NCBI GenBank assembly: GCA_905234465.1
Contig: CAJOHU010000007.1
Span: forward strand, 1 to 42,404
Source: an uncultured Alphaproteobacteria bacterium
GTDB taxonomy: Bacteria > Pseudomonadota > Alphaproteobacteria > Rs-D84
Length of the DNA: 42,404 nucleotides
Direction: 5' to 3'
Made by a program: the position numbers and the translations under genes
Shown: positions 1 through 11,222 of the stretch, in pieces
Layout of the letters: every line of letters begins with the position of its first letter
How positions within the stretch are numbered: position 1 is the first letter of the stretch
Notes under the pieces: generated by a model
Database searches by the model: none
Seen by the model: the letters and a program-made list of their open reading frames with translations, nothing else
Told to the model about the DNA's origin: nothing

Positions 1-308
1 GGCTGTTTATCATTAACCTTGGAATATACAACGCCTGTTTGCACCAATGCGTCTGAATCTGCGGCGGCGGCGTTAAACGCGGTTGTAGTGTCCAATATTT
101 CGCGTCCATCGTTTGGAGCGCCGTTTGTATCATAAATCACCGCATAACCATCTGTACCACTTAATTTTTCCTGTTTGCCATCAAGCGCACCCGTCACATA
201 CGAAACGGTAGTAAGGGTTTTTGAATCTGTTGCCGTCTCAGCAATCGCCCCAGATGTCAGCATAACCGCCACAAAAGTCGCAAAAATCGTTTTCAAATTC
301 ATGCTCAT
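1..308 (-). CDS. Secreted repeat-family (adhesin-like) protein, N-terminal part, truncated by window edge
   Basis: Reverse-strand translation MSMNLKTIFATFVAVMLTSGAIAETATDSKTLTTVSYVTGALDGKQEKLSGTDGYAVIYD...; signal peptide; same 'YVxxAxDGKQ' motif as the 22077-22634 gene; SD-like AAGGGGG upstream of the start at 308. Confidence 0.7.
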   Translation of the reverse strand, partial: MSMNLKTIFATFVAVMLTSGAIAETATDSKTLTTVSYVTGALDGKQEKLSGTDGYAVIYDTNGAPNDGREILDTTTAFNAAAADSDALVQTGVVYSKVNDKQ

Positions 309-339
309 TGTTTATTATTCCCCCTTATTATACATTTAC

Positions 340-369
340 ATTTTATCAAAAATGCCGATTCGCGGTCAA
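340..369 (-). promoter_or_regulatory. sigma70-type promoter for the repeat-family gene at 1-308
   Basis: Reverse strand TTGACC-N18-TAAAAT. Confidence 0.5.
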
Positions 370-440
370 GCATAAATTTACGCTATGGAACACTTTTATG
401 TGCTGCGTTTACATTTTCGCAATAAAAAAAATAAATTGAA

Positions 441-1499
441 CTATTGTAATTCAGAACGAACGGTTGCCAATGCCGCCGCGCGGGCGCGAATGACATCGTT
501 TAAATCGTTATTGACCAAATCAGACGCATATTGTATCGCGTTTGCAAACGCCAATGCATCCGAATTTCCATGTGTTTTAACCGCAAACCCCTTAAGTCCC
601 AAAAATGTCGCACCGGCATAAGAACGCGGGTCAATTTTATGCTTTAACCGTTTGAAAACATGAACCAAGAAAAACGCGCCAATTATTGCCAACCAAGACT
701 TCTTCATATTTTCACTAATAACACGCTTGATAAGTTTCGCCGTACCTTCCACCGTTTTCAACACTATATTGCCGGTAAAACCGTCCGTGACAACAACCTG
801 AACACGACCGACACTGATGTCCGTGGGTTCAACAAATCCAATATAATCATATGGCAGAATATCACGATGCGCCGTTAAAACACGATTCAGTTCTTGCAGT
901 GTTTCATTACCCTTGGTTTCTTCTTCGCCAATGTTCAACACACCCAATTTCGGACGCGGCATTTTTCCAATAAATTCTGCATACACACCGCCCAAAATCG
1001 CAAAGTCAAACAAATCACCCGCATCGCATTTAATGTTCGCACCCAAATCTAACACAACCACGCGCGAATCACCCGCCCCCGATGGCAACATTGTTGTTAT
1101 CGCCGGCCGAGAAATTCCATCAACCGTCTTTAACGCCAATTTAGATAATGACATCAAGACCCCCGTGTTGCCCGCACTAACCACCGCGGTAGATGTGCCT
1201 TCGCGAACATCTTTTATCGCCATGTACATGGATGTATTCTGGGCATGACGGATGACATCGCGAATTTTATCCGTGCCACGAATTACATCAGGTGCATCTA
1301 TTATCGTAGAATTACGCGCAACACGCGGATACCGCGCCAACATTTTGCGCAGGCGCGACTCGTTTCCAAAAATGCGAAACGAAACGCCAGAATCTGGATG
1401 TTGATACAAAAACTGATTCATGCCACCCAATGCAACCGCAGGCCCTTTGTCGCCCCCCATCGCATCAATAGCAATAATCTTTTTATTTTCTGCGGACAT
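441..1499 (-). CDS. plsX: Phosphate acyltransferase PlsX
   Basis: 352-aa ORF starting MSAENKKIIAIDAMGGDKGP; typical PlsX; follows rpmF. Confidence 0.95.
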   Translation of the reverse strand: MSAENKKIIAIDAMGGDKGPAVALGGMNQFLYQHPDSGVSFRIFGNESRLRKMLARYPRVARNSTIIDAPDVIRGTDKIRDVIRHAQNTSMYMAIKDVREGTSTAVVSAGNTGVLMSLSKLALKTVDGISRPAITTMLPSGAGDSRVVVLDLGANIKCDAGDLFDFAILGGVYAEFIGKMPRPKLGVLNIGEEETKGNETLQELNRVLTAHRDILPYDYIGFVEPTDISVGRVQVVVTDGFTGNIVLKTVEGTAKLIKRVISENMKKSWLAIIGAFFLVHVFKRLKHKIDPRSYAGATFLGLKGFAVKTHGNSDALAFANAIQYASDLVNNDLNDVIRARAAALATVRSELQ

Positions 1500-1561
1500 A
1501 TCTTATTAAAAACGCAGACGGACACAACCGTGCCAAATCTGCGATAGAATTTGTTTGTTTA

Positions 1562-1711
1562 TTATTTTGCGCCGCACGCAGGACATATGTGATGTGGACG
1601 CTTTTTTTCGCCACATGTTTTGCATACGCCGCATGGCATTGTAGATAACGCATCGTGTGAACGACGTTGTGCACTGCGAGCTTTACTTGTTTTACTTCTT
1701 GGAACTGCCAT
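1562..1711 (-). CDS. rpmF: 50S ribosomal protein L32
   Basis: Below the ORF-track cutoff; reverse translation MAVPRSKTSKARSAQRRSHDALSTMPCGVCKTCGEKKRPHHICPACGAK* (49 aa) with CxxC pairs; canonical rpmF-plsX order. Confidence 0.95.
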   Translation of the reverse strand: MAVPRSKTSKARSAQRRSHDALSTMPCGVCKTCGEKKRPHHICPACGAK

Positions 1712-1783
1712 TTTGCTATCCTTTTTTATTTTACTGCATTTATTTTATTACAATATCGGACTTTTTCAAGGAAAAATTAAACA

Positions 1784-1826
1784 TAGTGTTAGTGGTTAGT
1801 GTTAGTGATTAGTGACACTAACCACC
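1784..1826. repeat. TTAGTGG-type intergenic repeat, copy A
   Basis: tagtgttagtggttagtgttagtgattagtgacactaaccacc; direct GTTAGTG units plus inverted arm CACTAACCAC. Confidence 0.8.
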
Positions 1827-1832
1827 AATTTC

Positions 1833-4800
1833 CTATAAATCCAACAACTGTTGATGTTCACCACCTTCGCGTGCCAATTTTTCTGCCTTTTCTTCGGCCT
1901 TGGCAATTTCACGCACGCGACGGACATATGCACCCGTACCAATCGGTATCAGACGACCAACAATAAGGTTTTCATTTATACCGACCAATTTATCGGTTGA
2001 CCCATTGATTGCCGCATCAACCAAGACCTTGGTTGTCTGTTGGAACGATGCATTAGATATGAACGAACGCGTTGTAAGTGATGCACGGGTAAGTCCAACC
2101 AATACCTGGGACGCAACCGCCGGACGCCCACCATCATGAACAACACGTGCATTTTCTTCTTCAAAATCAACACGGTCAACAACATGCCCCATCAAGAAAC
2201 CTGTGTCACCTGGATCAGTGATTTCAACACGACGTGTCATTTCACGTATCAGAATTTCAATGTGTTTATCATTGATGGACACACCCTGAAGACGATAAAC
2301 TTGCTGAATCTGTTCAACCATAAATGTTGCCAACGCCTTTTGCCCAAGGATACGCAAAATATCTTGGGGTACCGGGTCACCGTCAACCAATTTATCCGCC
2401 TTTTTCACAACATCACCGCTGCGCACCAACAGATTTGTTCCCTTTGGAACCGCATATTCAACAGGCGCCGTACCATCATCAGGTTCAATGCGAACGATAA
2501 TTTTAGATTTTGCATCTTCCAATTCAACCGTTCCATCAATTTCTGCCAACAATGCAGGGTTCGCAGGACGACGCACTTCCAACAATTCTTCAACGCGTGG
2601 CAAACCGCCCGTAATATCGCCTGTACGTTTTGCCTGAACAGGGATACGTGCCAAGACATCGCCTGCAACAACACTTGCGCCATCGGAAACATTCAATACA
2701 GAATGTATCGGCAACAAATATTCTGCAATCTTTTTACCACCCAATGACAACACATCGCCATTTTCATTAACCAAACGGATTGCTGGCTGCATCGCCTTTT
2801 TGGTGTTTGTTTTCCAATTTATAACCTTGCGCGAAACGATACCAGTTGTAGAATCAACTTCTTCTTGGAAAGAAACATTTTCAACCAAGTCATTGAATTT
2901 TACAATACCGTCTTTTTCTGCAATAATTGTGTTGGAATATGGATCCCATTCTGCAACCTTGGCGCCTTTTTCAACCGTGTCGCCATCATTTACAATCAAC
3001 ATAGATGCGTATGGCAAACCACAACTGAATAATTCTTCGCCCTTGGGTGATGTGACCGCGATTTTGCCGTTACGCGACAAGACCACAATACGACCCGCAG
3101 AATTCTTAATTGTGTTCACACCAATCAGTTTAATTTTACCGGCAACAGGTGCTTCAATATAATGACTTTCGGCACCACCGGATGCAATACCACCAATATG
3201 GAAGGTACGCAATGTTAACTGAGTTCCCGGTTCACCGATAGACTGACCTGCAACAACGCCAACGGCTTCGCCAACATGAACCAACGATTGACGGGACAAA
3301 TCCATACCATAACATTTTGCACACAACCCGTCGCTGCAACACGTCAGAACACTGCGAACATCAACGCTTGGCAAACCAGATTCATTGATTTGACGCGCCG
3401 CAACCTTGGTCACCAATTCGCCTGCAGGAACAATTACTTCCTTAGTAATCGGATGGATAATATCATGCGCCGCGGTACGCCCCAAAACAACATCACCCAA
3501 CGGAACGGACAAAGTGCTGCCTTGATAAACCGGCTTTGCAGTGATGAATTCGGTTGTTCCACAATCGTGTTCGGTAATAACGGTGTTTAATGCCAAATCA
3601 ACCAAACGACGTGTCAAATAACCCGCCTGAGCCGTCTTTAACGCGGTATCAGACAAACCTTTACGCGCACCGTGGGTTGATGTAAAGTATTCCGCCATTG
3701 TCAAACCTTCTTTAAAGTTTGAAATAATCGGAACTTCAATAATAGAACCATCCGGTTTTTGCATCATACCACGCATACCCGCCAACTGTTGAATCTGATT
3801 CTTGGAACCACGCGCCTTGGAATCTGCCATCATGTAAATAGAATTCCAATTATCACCTGTTGAACGACCCAACGCGGCGTACGCCTTTTGTCCCAAACTG
3901 TCTGTTGTTTTTTGCCACATATCAATCAATTTGTTATAACGTTCACCACTTGACAGCAAACCGTTTTGATATTGGTCTTCAATATCTGCCGCTGCTTTTT
4001 CTGCGTCAGCAATCATTTTTTGTTTTTCTTCTGGAATAACAACATCATCAAATCCAATAGAAATACCACTGCGTGCCGCCTGTTCAAAACCTGTATTCTT
4101 TAACGCGTCTGCCAACATAATCATTGCTTTGTCGCCACAACGTTCATATGTTGTTGCCAACAATTTCTTGATTTCTGGTTGACCCATAACCTTGTTGACT
4201 AAATCAAACGGCATATTGTCAGATTTTGGCAACAATTCACCAATAATCATACGACCCGCGGTTGTCTTATAGTTTTTACCATTGATACGCGCGACGATTG
4301 GTGTATGCAGTGTGATTGTTTTGTTTTCCAATGCTAACTGAACTTCGTCCATACCACTGAATCGCGGCGATTTTTCTGTATGTTCGCCGTTTATCAATGA
4401 AATATAATAAATACCCAAAACCATATCTTGTGATGGCACAGTCATAGGTTCACCATTTGCCGGCGACAGAATGTTATTTGTTGATAACATTAATGTGCGT
4501 GCTTCTAATTGTGCTTCCAGTGAGATTGGAACGTGCACAGCCATCTGGTCACCGTCAAAGTCAGCGTTAAATCCCTTACATACCAATGGATGCAGACGGA
4601 TGGCTTTACCTTCAATCAAGACCGGTTCAAACGCCAGCAATGACAATCTGTGCAAAGACGGCGCACGGTTTAACAAAACGGGGTGTTCGTGAATAACCTT
4701 TTCCAAGATTTCCCAAACAACATCTTCGCCGTTTTCAACCATTTTGCGTGCGGTCTTTAATGTATTGGCATAATCGCCCGCCATTAAACGCGCAAAGACA

Positions 4801-5942
4801 AATGGTTTGAATAATTCCAACGCCATTGCTTTTGGCAAACCCACCTGGTGCATTTTCAATGATGGTCCAGACACAATAACACTGCGCCCAGAATAATCTA
4901 CACGTTTACCTAACATGTTCATACGGAAACGTCCAGATTTACCACGCAACGACCCAGACAAAGATTTAAGTGGTCGGCGATTCTGTGAAACCATTGGACG
5001 CGCCTTATGTTCGTTATCAAACAATGAATCCACCGCTTCTTGCAGCATACGTTTTTCATTACGAATAATGATTTCTGGGGCATGCATTTCCATAAAACGT
5101 TTCAAACGATTATTACGGATAATAACACGGCGATACAAATCGTTCAAATCAGACGCCGCAACATGTCCCGCATCCAACGTGACCAATGGACGCATATCTG
5201 GTGGAATAACCGGGATAATGTCCGGCAACATCCACGCAGGTTCTGTTTTAGAATCTAAAAACGCTTCCACTAATTTTAATTGTTTGATAATTGCTTTGCG
5301 TTTGGCTTCTGATTTAGTTTCTGCCAATTCTGCGCGCAGACGTGTTCTTTCATCACCCATATCCAAATTAGATATAATTTCACGAACACCTTCGGCACCA
5401 ATACCAACGCGAAACGCATCCGGACCAAATTCTTCAACTGCAGCGCGATATTCATCTTCACTTATTACATCGTACTGTTTCAAATTGGTAAGACCAGGTT
5501 CAATAACAATGTATGCATCATAAGAAATAACTTGATCCAGTTTCTTTTGCGACAGGTTGTTCAACAGTGTTGCAATTTTACCTTCGCGCAGGAACCAAGT
5601 ATGCGCAACCGGCATCGCCAATTTAATATGCCCCATGCGTTCACGACGAACAGACGAAGAACCAACTTCTACACCGCAACGTTCACAGATAACACCGCGG
5701 AATTTGATTCTTTTATATTTTCCGCACGCGCATTCATAATCTTTGACCGGGCCAAAAATCTTTTGACAGAACAAACCATCTGCTTCGGGTTTTAACGAAT
5801 GATAGTTTATTGTTTCCGGTTTTGTCACTTCGCCGTGCGACCAAGAAAGAATTTCTTCGGGTGATGCAATCGTCACACGCAATGCATCAAATTGTTCCCT
5901 GGTTTCAATTTGTCCAAATATCTTTTGCAACATATTTGCCAT
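1833..5942 (-). CDS. rpoC: DNA-directed RNA polymerase subunit beta'
   Basis: 1369-aa ORF; NADFDGDQMAVHVP motif; adjacent to rpoB. Confidence 0.98.
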   Translation of the reverse strand: MANMLQKIFGQIETREQFDALRVTIASPEEILSWSHGEVTKPETINYHSLKPEADGLFCQKIFGPVKDYECACGKYKRIKFRGVICERCGVEVGSSSVRRERMGHIKLAMPVAHTWFLREGKIATLLNNLSQKKLDQVISYDAYIVIEPGLTNLKQYDVISEDEYRAAVEEFGPDAFRVGIGAEGVREIISNLDMGDERTRLRAELAETKSEAKRKAIIKQLKLVEAFLDSKTEPAWMLPDIIPVIPPDMRPLVTLDAGHVAASDLNDLYRRVIIRNNRLKRFMEMHAPEIIIRNEKRMLQEAVDSLFDNEHKARPMVSQNRRPLKSLSGSLRGKSGRFRMNMLGKRVDYSGRSVIVSGPSLKMHQVGLPKAMALELFKPFVFARLMAGDYANTLKTARKMVENGEDVVWEILEKVIHEHPVLLNRAPSLHRLSLLAFEPVLIEGKAIRLHPLVCKGFNADFDGDQMAVHVPISLEAQLEARTLMLSTNNILSPANGEPMTVPSQDMVLGIYYISLINGEHTEKSPRFSGMDEVQLALENKTITLHTPIVARINGKNYKTTAGRMIIGELLPKSDNMPFDLVNKVMGQPEIKKLLATTYERCGDKAMIMLADALKNTGFEQAARSGISIGFDDVVIPEEKQKMIADAEKAAADIEDQYQNGLLSSGERYNKLIDMWQKTTDSLGQKAYAALGRSTGDNWNSIYMMADSKARGSKNQIQQLAGMRGMMQKPDGSIIEVPIISNFKEGLTMAEYFTSTHGARKGLSDTALKTAQAGYLTRRLVDLALNTVITEHDCGTTEFITAKPVYQGSTLSVPLGDVVLGRTAAHDIIHPITKEVIVPAGELVTKVAARQINESGLPSVDVRSVLTCCSDGLCAKCYGMDLSRQSLVHVGEAVGVVAGQSIGEPGTQLTLRTFHIGGIASGGAESHYIEAPVAGKIKLIGVNTIKNSAGRIVVLSRNGKIAVTSPKGEELFSCGLPYASMLIVNDGDTVEKGAKVAEWDPYSNTIIAEKDGIVKFNDLVENVSFQEEVDSTTGIVSRKVINWKTNTKKAMQPAIRLVNENGDVLSLGGKKIAEYLLPIHSVLNVSDGASVVAGDVLARIPVQAKRTGDITGGLPRVEELLEVRRPANPALLAEIDGTVELEDAKSKIIVRIEPDDGTAPVEYAVPKGTNLLVRSGDVVKKADKLVDGDPVPQDILRILGQKALATFMVEQIQQVYRLQGVSINDKHIEILIREMTRRVEITDPGDTGFLMGHVVDRVDFEEENARVVHDGGRPAVASQVLVGLTRASLTTRSFISNASFQQTTKVLVDAAINGSTDKLVGINENLIVGRLIPIGTGAYVRRVREIAKAEEKAEKLAREGGEHQQLLDL

Positions 5943-5960
5943 TTTTCTAAACTCCTTGTT

Positions 5961-6037
5961 TAGTGGTTAGTGGTAGTGGTTAGTGGCTAGTGGTGGACAG
6001 TAATTTCTTACTTACCACTAACCACTTACACTAACAC
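5961..6037. repeat. TTAGTGG-type intergenic repeat, copy B (inverted arms) filling the rpoB-rpoC gap
   Basis: tagtggttagtggtagtggttagtggctagtgg ... ccactaaccacttacactaacac. Confidence 0.8.
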
Positions 6038-9000
6038 TTAATCTATTTTCTTTGGTGTCATTGCCAACCCAAGTCCACGCAATTCGCGAACGAATACATT
6101 AAACGCTTCTGGGGTACCGGTTTGGATGTCATCACTGCCAGAAATGATAGATTCATACATCTTGTTTCTGCCGGTGATATCGTCAGATTTCACGGTCAAC
6201 ATTTCACGCAACAGATGTGCGGCACCGTGTGCTTCTAACGCCCATACTTCCATTTCACCCAAACGTTGACCACCCATGTGCGCCTTACCAGACAATGGCT
6301 GTTGTGTCACCAACGAATAACTTGCGGTTGAACGCGCGTGAATCTTTTCATCAACAAAGTGATGCAGTTTCAACATATACATCACACCAACCGTGACCGG
6401 ACGCGCAAATTTTTCACCCGTCACACCGTCATACAGTGTAAATTGACCGGTTTCCGGCAATTTCGCCAATTTCAGCATTTTGCGGACATCTTCGGGTGTT
6501 GCACCGTCAAATGTCGGCGTTGCCATTGGCACACCGTCACGCAACAATGCCGCATGCGCACGGACATCAGTATCGGTCATCTTGGCCAATTTTTCTGCCA
6601 CATCTTTGCCATAGATTTTGCCCATAATTGCACGCAAATCATCGGTCACCGCGCGTTTTTGTTTTACTTCATCCAAAACCGCACCGATTTGTTCACCCAA
6701 TGCACGCGCCGCCATACCAAGGTGGGTTTCCAAAATCTGACCAAAGTTCATACGACTTGGCACACCCAATGGATTCAGAACGATATCAACCGGGGTTCCA
6801 TCTTCCATATGTGGCATGTCTTCAATCGGAACAACGCGGGATACAATACCCTTGTTTCCGTGACGACCCGCCATTTTATCACCCGGTTGTAATTTCATCT
6901 TGTGGGCGATATAGACTTTGACCTCTTTCAAGACGCCGGCATTCAAAGAATTGCTTTCTGTGGCCTTTTCAATTTCGCGGTCTGCATTTTCATTCAACTG
7001 TTTCAGTTTAATTAAATGCTGTTCACGCAATTCATCAATCTTGGCCTGAGCTTCTTTGTTATTGACAACCAATTTCTTGATATCAACCGGTTTAATACCT
7101 TCAAAGACTTCACTGGTCAGTTTTTTACCAACAAACGGTTTCAAACTGCCGACACCAGATTCAATCGTATAACCCTCAGCAATTTGGAAAACTTGGTCTG
7201 CGAAACCCTTTTCAATAATCAGTATTTCTTCATCGCGGTCTTTATTGATTTGGTCAATTTTTTCCAATTCAATCATCTGGGTACGTTCATCTTTCTTGAC
7301 CCCGTGACGCGTCAAGATGTTAACACCGATAACCGTGCCTTCTTCGTTTGGACCAACGCGCAAAGATGTATCTTTGACGTTCAGTGCTTTTTCACCAAAG
7401 ATGTTGCGCAACAGTGCTTCTTCGGGGGTCAATAAAGTTTCAGATTTTGGTGAAACATGACCAACCAAGATATCGCCCTGTTTTACGCGCGCACCGATAT
7501 AGATAATACCAGATTCGTCCAGATTCTTTAATGCTTCTTCACTAACATTTGGAATATCGCGTGTTAGACTTTCAGGTCCTAACTGAGTATCACGAACCTT
7601 GATTTCCTTTTCAACGATTTTCACAGATGTGTAAACATCGTCGCGGGAAATGCGTTCGGAAATAACGATAGAATCTTCATAGTTATAACCGCGCCATGGC
7701 ACAAACGCAACCAAGACATTGCGTCCCAACGCCAATTCACCATAGTTCATTGATGAACCGTCGGCAATGATATCGCCCGCAGATACACGGTCACCTGCCT
7801 TAACCAATGGTTTCTGATGTAAAATCGTATCGTTGTTGGAACGTTCATATTTTTCAAGGTTGTAAATATCAACGCCTGTCACAACATTACGACTGTTCAT
7901 ACATTTAACCACAATGCGTTTCGCATCCGCAGATTCAACAATACCACTGTGTTTTGCAACCTTGCCGGTACGAGAATCGCGTGCAACTTCGCGTTCAATG
8001 CCTGTACCAACCAACGGTGTTTGAACACGCATCAACGGCACAGCCTGGCGTTGCATGTTTGAACCCATCAATGCACGGTTCGCATCGTCGTTTTCAACAA
8101 ACGGTATCAATCCGGTTGAAATAGACACAACCTGGCGTGGTTCAACGTCAATTAAATCAACTTCTTCACGCGGAACGCGGGTAAATTCACCGTCAACACG
8201 CGCCGTCACCAATTCTTCGGTCAAGACACCATTGTCATTTGTTGGGGTATTACCCTGGGCGATTTTATGACCCAATTCTTCATCAGCAGTCAAATACACC
8301 ATTTTATCGGTGATTTTGCTGTTTTCCACAACATAATATGGTGTTTCAATAAACCCATATGGATTCACACGCGCATACGATGCCAAATGGTTAATCAAAC
8401 CAATATTCGCACCTTCGGGTGTGTTAATTGGGCACAAACGACCATAGTGTGTCGGATGAACGTCGCGGACATCAATGCCGGCGCGTTCACGATTCAACCC
8501 GCCTGGACCCAATGCAGATATACGACGTTTGTGTTCCAATTCAGATAATGGATTATACGCATCCATAAACTGAGACAACTGACTTGTTCCCAAGAATTCC
8601 GCAATCAAAGACATCAACGGATTTACATTGACAACATCTTGGGGTTGCATTGTTGCGATATTCGGCGAAGACAATGCTTCACGTACCAATCTTTCAATAC
8701 GAACCATACCTGTGCGGAAATTTTGTTCCAACAATTCACCAACCGTACGTACACGACGATTTGACAGATTATCAATATCATCAATCGTGTCTTTGTGGTC
8801 AATAATGTTAGTTAAAGTTTTCAATACCGCCAAGAAATCACTTTTAGTCAACAAACGTTCATCTTCTGGTTTTTTCCCAGAATCAATTTTCAAACGTTTG
8901 TTCATCTTGAACCGTCCAACCGGCGACAAATCATAGTATGCCGATTCAAAACCCTGACGCAGGAACAAATTGATTGCTGCCTCTAATGTCGGACGTTCAC

Positions 9001-10174
9001 CCGGACGGATGATGTTATAGATTTCAATTAACGCTTCTTCACGATTTGTCGTTTTGTCTGCGACCAATGTGTTGCGCATATGGGCGGTAATCGTATTGTT
9101 ATCTATTGAAATCAACGATATTTCTTTGATGCCCAATTTTTCAATATCCGCCAAAACTTCTTCGGTAATTTCGGTGCCCGCCGGATAAATCATATCTGTC
9201 CCTGACATAATCGGGTCAAACAGGTATTCACCGACCAACGCATCTGGCAATATACCGAATTCTTTTGATGTTGCGACAATTTTACTTAAACGTTTTGCAT
9301 TAAGTCTGTCACCTTTTGCCGCCAATTCTTTTTTATCTTTTGGATTGATTAAATCGTAATTCAAACGATATTTATCCAAACCTTCAAATACAGATGTTTC
9401 GCCAACCCACATCTTACCATTTGTTTTTAACGGTATGCGTTTATAGAACACAGACAATATTTCTGCATCTGACATTCCGCGAATTGTGGTTTTGCGCGGT
9501 TCGGCAATCCATTTCTTTTCATCTTCTGCACATGGCAGGCAACGCAGCAACACAGTTGCCGGCACTTTGCGACGACGGTCAATACGAACATATATAACGC
9601 CTTTGGATTCTTCAAAATCAATCCAAGACCCATGTTCTGGGATAATACGCGCAGTATATGTAATAGGATTTCCGGCAATCTTGGCCTCTTTGGTGGTTGC
9701 GAAAACGACACCTTGGGTACGATGCATTTGGGATACGATAACACGTTCAACGCCCGATGCAATAAAACTGCCGCGTTCGGTCATTAATGGTACTTCGCCC
9801 ATAAAGATTTCTTGCTCTTTGATATCACGCAAAGACTTTTTACCATCTTCGGCGACATCCCATAAAATCAACCTCAGCTTCAGTTTTAATTTGCTGGAAT
9901 ATGTCATCTTGCGTGCAAGGCATTCCTTTACATTGTACGCCGGTTTTTCCAAATTGTATTCAACGAATTCCAATTCAGCGGCCCCCGCATAATCCTTGAT
10001 AGGAAACATAGAAGAAAACACACTTTGCAACCCCATATTCTTACGATTTTGTGGGGCAACATCTGCCTGCAAGAAGTCCTTGTAGGAATTGTACTGAATT
10101 TCTATCAAATCAGGAAGCGGAGTTTGCAAAAAACTTTTACCAAAAGATTTTCTAAGTTTTTGGATAACTGCCAT
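6038..10174 (-). CDS. rpoB: DNA-directed RNA polymerase subunit beta
   Basis: Long ORF with RpoB motifs; start trimmed from 10207 to MAVIQKLRKSFGK at 10174, preceded by AAAGGA. Confidence 0.97.
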   Translation of the reverse strand: MAVIQKLRKSFGKSFLQTPLPDLIEIQYNSYKDFLQADVAPQNRKNMGLQSVFSSMFPIKDYAGAAELEFVEYNLEKPAYNVKECLARKMTYSSKLKLKLRLILWDVAEDGKKSLRDIKEQEIFMGEVPLMTERGSFIASGVERVIVSQMHRTQGVVFATTKEAKIAGNPITYTARIIPEHGSWIDFEESKGVIYVRIDRRRKVPATVLLRCLPCAEDEKKWIAEPRKTTIRGMSDAEILSVFYKRIPLKTNGKMWVGETSVFEGLDKYRLNYDLINPKDKKELAAKGDRLNAKRLSKIVATSKEFGILPDALVGEYLFDPIMSGTDMIYPAGTEITEEVLADIEKLGIKEISLISIDNNTITAHMRNTLVADKTTNREEALIEIYNIIRPGERPTLEAAINLFLRQGFESAYYDLSPVGRFKMNKRLKIDSGKKPEDERLLTKSDFLAVLKTLTNIIDHKDTIDDIDNLSNRRVRTVGELLEQNFRTGMVRIERLVREALSSPNIATMQPQDVVNVNPLMSLIAEFLGTSQLSQFMDAYNPLSELEHKRRISALGPGGLNRERAGIDVRDVHPTHYGRLCPINTPEGANIGLINHLASYARVNPYGFIETPYYVVENSKITDKMVYLTADEELGHKIAQGNTPTNDNGVLTEELVTARVDGEFTRVPREEVDLIDVEPRQVVSISTGLIPFVENDDANRALMGSNMQRQAVPLMRVQTPLVGTGIEREVARDSRTGKVAKHSGIVESADAKRIVVKCMNSRNVVTGVDIYNLEKYERSNNDTILHQKPLVKAGDRVSAGDIIADGSSMNYGELALGRNVLVAFVPWRGYNYEDSIVISERISRDDVYTSVKIVEKEIKVRDTQLGPESLTRDIPNVSEEALKNLDESGIIYIGARVKQGDILVGHVSPKSETLLTPEEALLRNIFGEKALNVKDTSLRVGPNEEGTVIGVNILTRHGVKKDERTQMIELEKIDQINKDRDEEILIIEKGFADQVFQIAEGYTIESGVGSLKPFVGKKLTSEVFEGIKPVDIKKLVVNNKEAQAKIDELREQHLIKLKQLNENADREIEKATESNSLNAGVLKEVKVYIAHKMKLQPGDKMAGRHGNKGIVSRVVPIEDMPHMEDGTPVDIVLNPLGVPSRMNFGQILETHLGMAARALGEQIGAVLDEVKQKRAVTDDLRAIMGKIYGKDVAEKLAKMTDTDVRAHAALLRDGVPMATPTFDGATPEDVRKMLKLAKLPETGQFTLYDGVTGEKFARPVTVGVMYMLKLHHFVDEKIHARSTASYSLVTQQPLSGKAHMGGQRLGEMEVWALEAHGAAHLLREMLTVKSDDITGRNKMYESIISGSDDIQTGTPEAFNVFVRELRGLGLAMTPKKID

Positions 10175-10332
10175 GGGTTTCAATCCTTTTTTTTGTGCGT
10201 TTTGCAAACGAAACTATTACGTATACTGTTTTTTACGCCCGTGACCCGCCCACAGATTTTACATCGCAGGCGGGTTCGGGTTTGTCACGAAAACGTGACA
10301 TTATTTTTGAACCATACCGGTTCGGGTCGGAA

Positions 10333-10698
10333 TTATTTCAATTCCACTTTTGCGCCAGCAGCTTCAATGGTTGCTTTCATTTTTTCTGCTTCATCTTTCG
10401 CAACGGCTTCTTTCACAGCCTTTGGTGCAGATTCAACCAATGCCTTGGCTTCACTCAATCCCAAACCTGTGATATCTTTAACAGCCTTGATAACCGCCAA
10501 TTTGTTTGCACCAACATCTGTCAGAACAACATCAAATTCGGATTTTTCTTCCGCCGCCGCCGCCGCAGGACCCGCTGCAACTGCAACCGCAGCCGCCGCA
10601 CTGACGCCCCATGTTTCTTCCAATGCCTTGGATAATTCAACCGCTTCCAAGACAGTCAATTTTGACAATTCTTCAACTAATTTTTGAATGTCTGCCAT
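10333..10698 (-). CDS. rplL: 50S ribosomal protein L7/L12
   Basis: 121 aa, [28 protein letters not shown]..., Ala-rich hinge, L12 C-terminal domain. Confidence 0.97.
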   Translation of the reverse strand: MADIQKLVEELSKLTVLEAVELSKALEETWGVSAAAAVAVAAGPAAAAAEEKSEFDVVLTDVGANKLAVIKAVKDITGLGLSEAKALVESAPKAVKEAVAKDEAEKMKATIEAAGAKVELK

Positions 10699-10740
10699 TT
10701 TTTGCTCCTATTTATTTTATTGGTTTTTAATGCCAATAAT

Positions 10741-11220
10741 TTATTGATTCTTTTTTCCATACTCTGCCGAAACACGTGCAATGCGTGAACCCGGTTCCAC
10801 CAAGATACGCGCAATTGTACCACGAATTTCCAACAGCGAAGGAAGCTTGGATAATTGCACAATTTCGTCCACACCCAAAACACCCGCGTCCATTTTACCA
10901 CCAACGATGGTAAGATTTGGATGTTCTTCGGCGAATTTGACCAAAACCTTGGTCACCGCCAATCCATCAGTTGCAACCGCAACCGCAGTCGGGCGTTTCA
11001 TCAAATCGGATACAGGTGCGAAATCGGTATCTTGTAATGCCAATTTCATAAGGCGATTTTTAACAACTTTGAAAACCGAAACCAATGGGCGCAATTCATT
11101 ACGCAACCCTTCCATTTCTTTAACGGTAAGTCCGTGGTTTTCAACGACAAAAACGCCGTTTGCATCCCGAAGCGACGACTGCAACGCAGAAATCAAGTTT
11201 GACTTTTCTTCGCGTTTCAT
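10741..11220 (-). CDS. rplJ: 50S ribosomal protein L10
   Basis: 159 aa MKREEKSNLISALQSSLRDANGVFVVENHGLTV...; upstream of rplL. Confidence 0.95.
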   Translation of the reverse strand: MKREEKSNLISALQSSLRDANGVFVVENHGLTVKEMEGLRNELRPLVSVFKVVKNRLMKLALQDTDFAPVSDLMKRPTAVAVATDGLAVTKVLVKFAEEHPNLTIVGGKMDAGVLGVDEIVQLSKLPSLLEIRGTIARILVEPGSRIARVSAEYGKKNQ

Positions 11221-11222
11221 CT

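Noticed and set aside
1483-1674. 63-aa minus-strand ORF overlapping rpmF
   Set aside because: Wrong frame; the real product in this interval is L32 (rpmF).
2136-2747. 203-aa plus-strand ORF
   Set aside because: Antisense shadow of rpoC; no SD, no recognisable family.
4915-5523. 202-aa plus-strand ORF
   Set aside because: Antisense shadow of rpoC coding sequence.
5961-6037. TTAGTGG repeats as a CRISPR array
   Set aside because: Units are 6-7 nt without unique spacers and no cas genes are present.
6338-6892. 184-aa plus-strand ORF
   Set aside because: Antisense to rpoB; composition reflects the codon pattern of the opposite strand.
10025-10687. 220-aa plus-strand ORF
   Set aside because: Antisense to rpoB 5' end and rplL; low-complexity Ala/Thr stretch mirrors the L7/L12 hinge.
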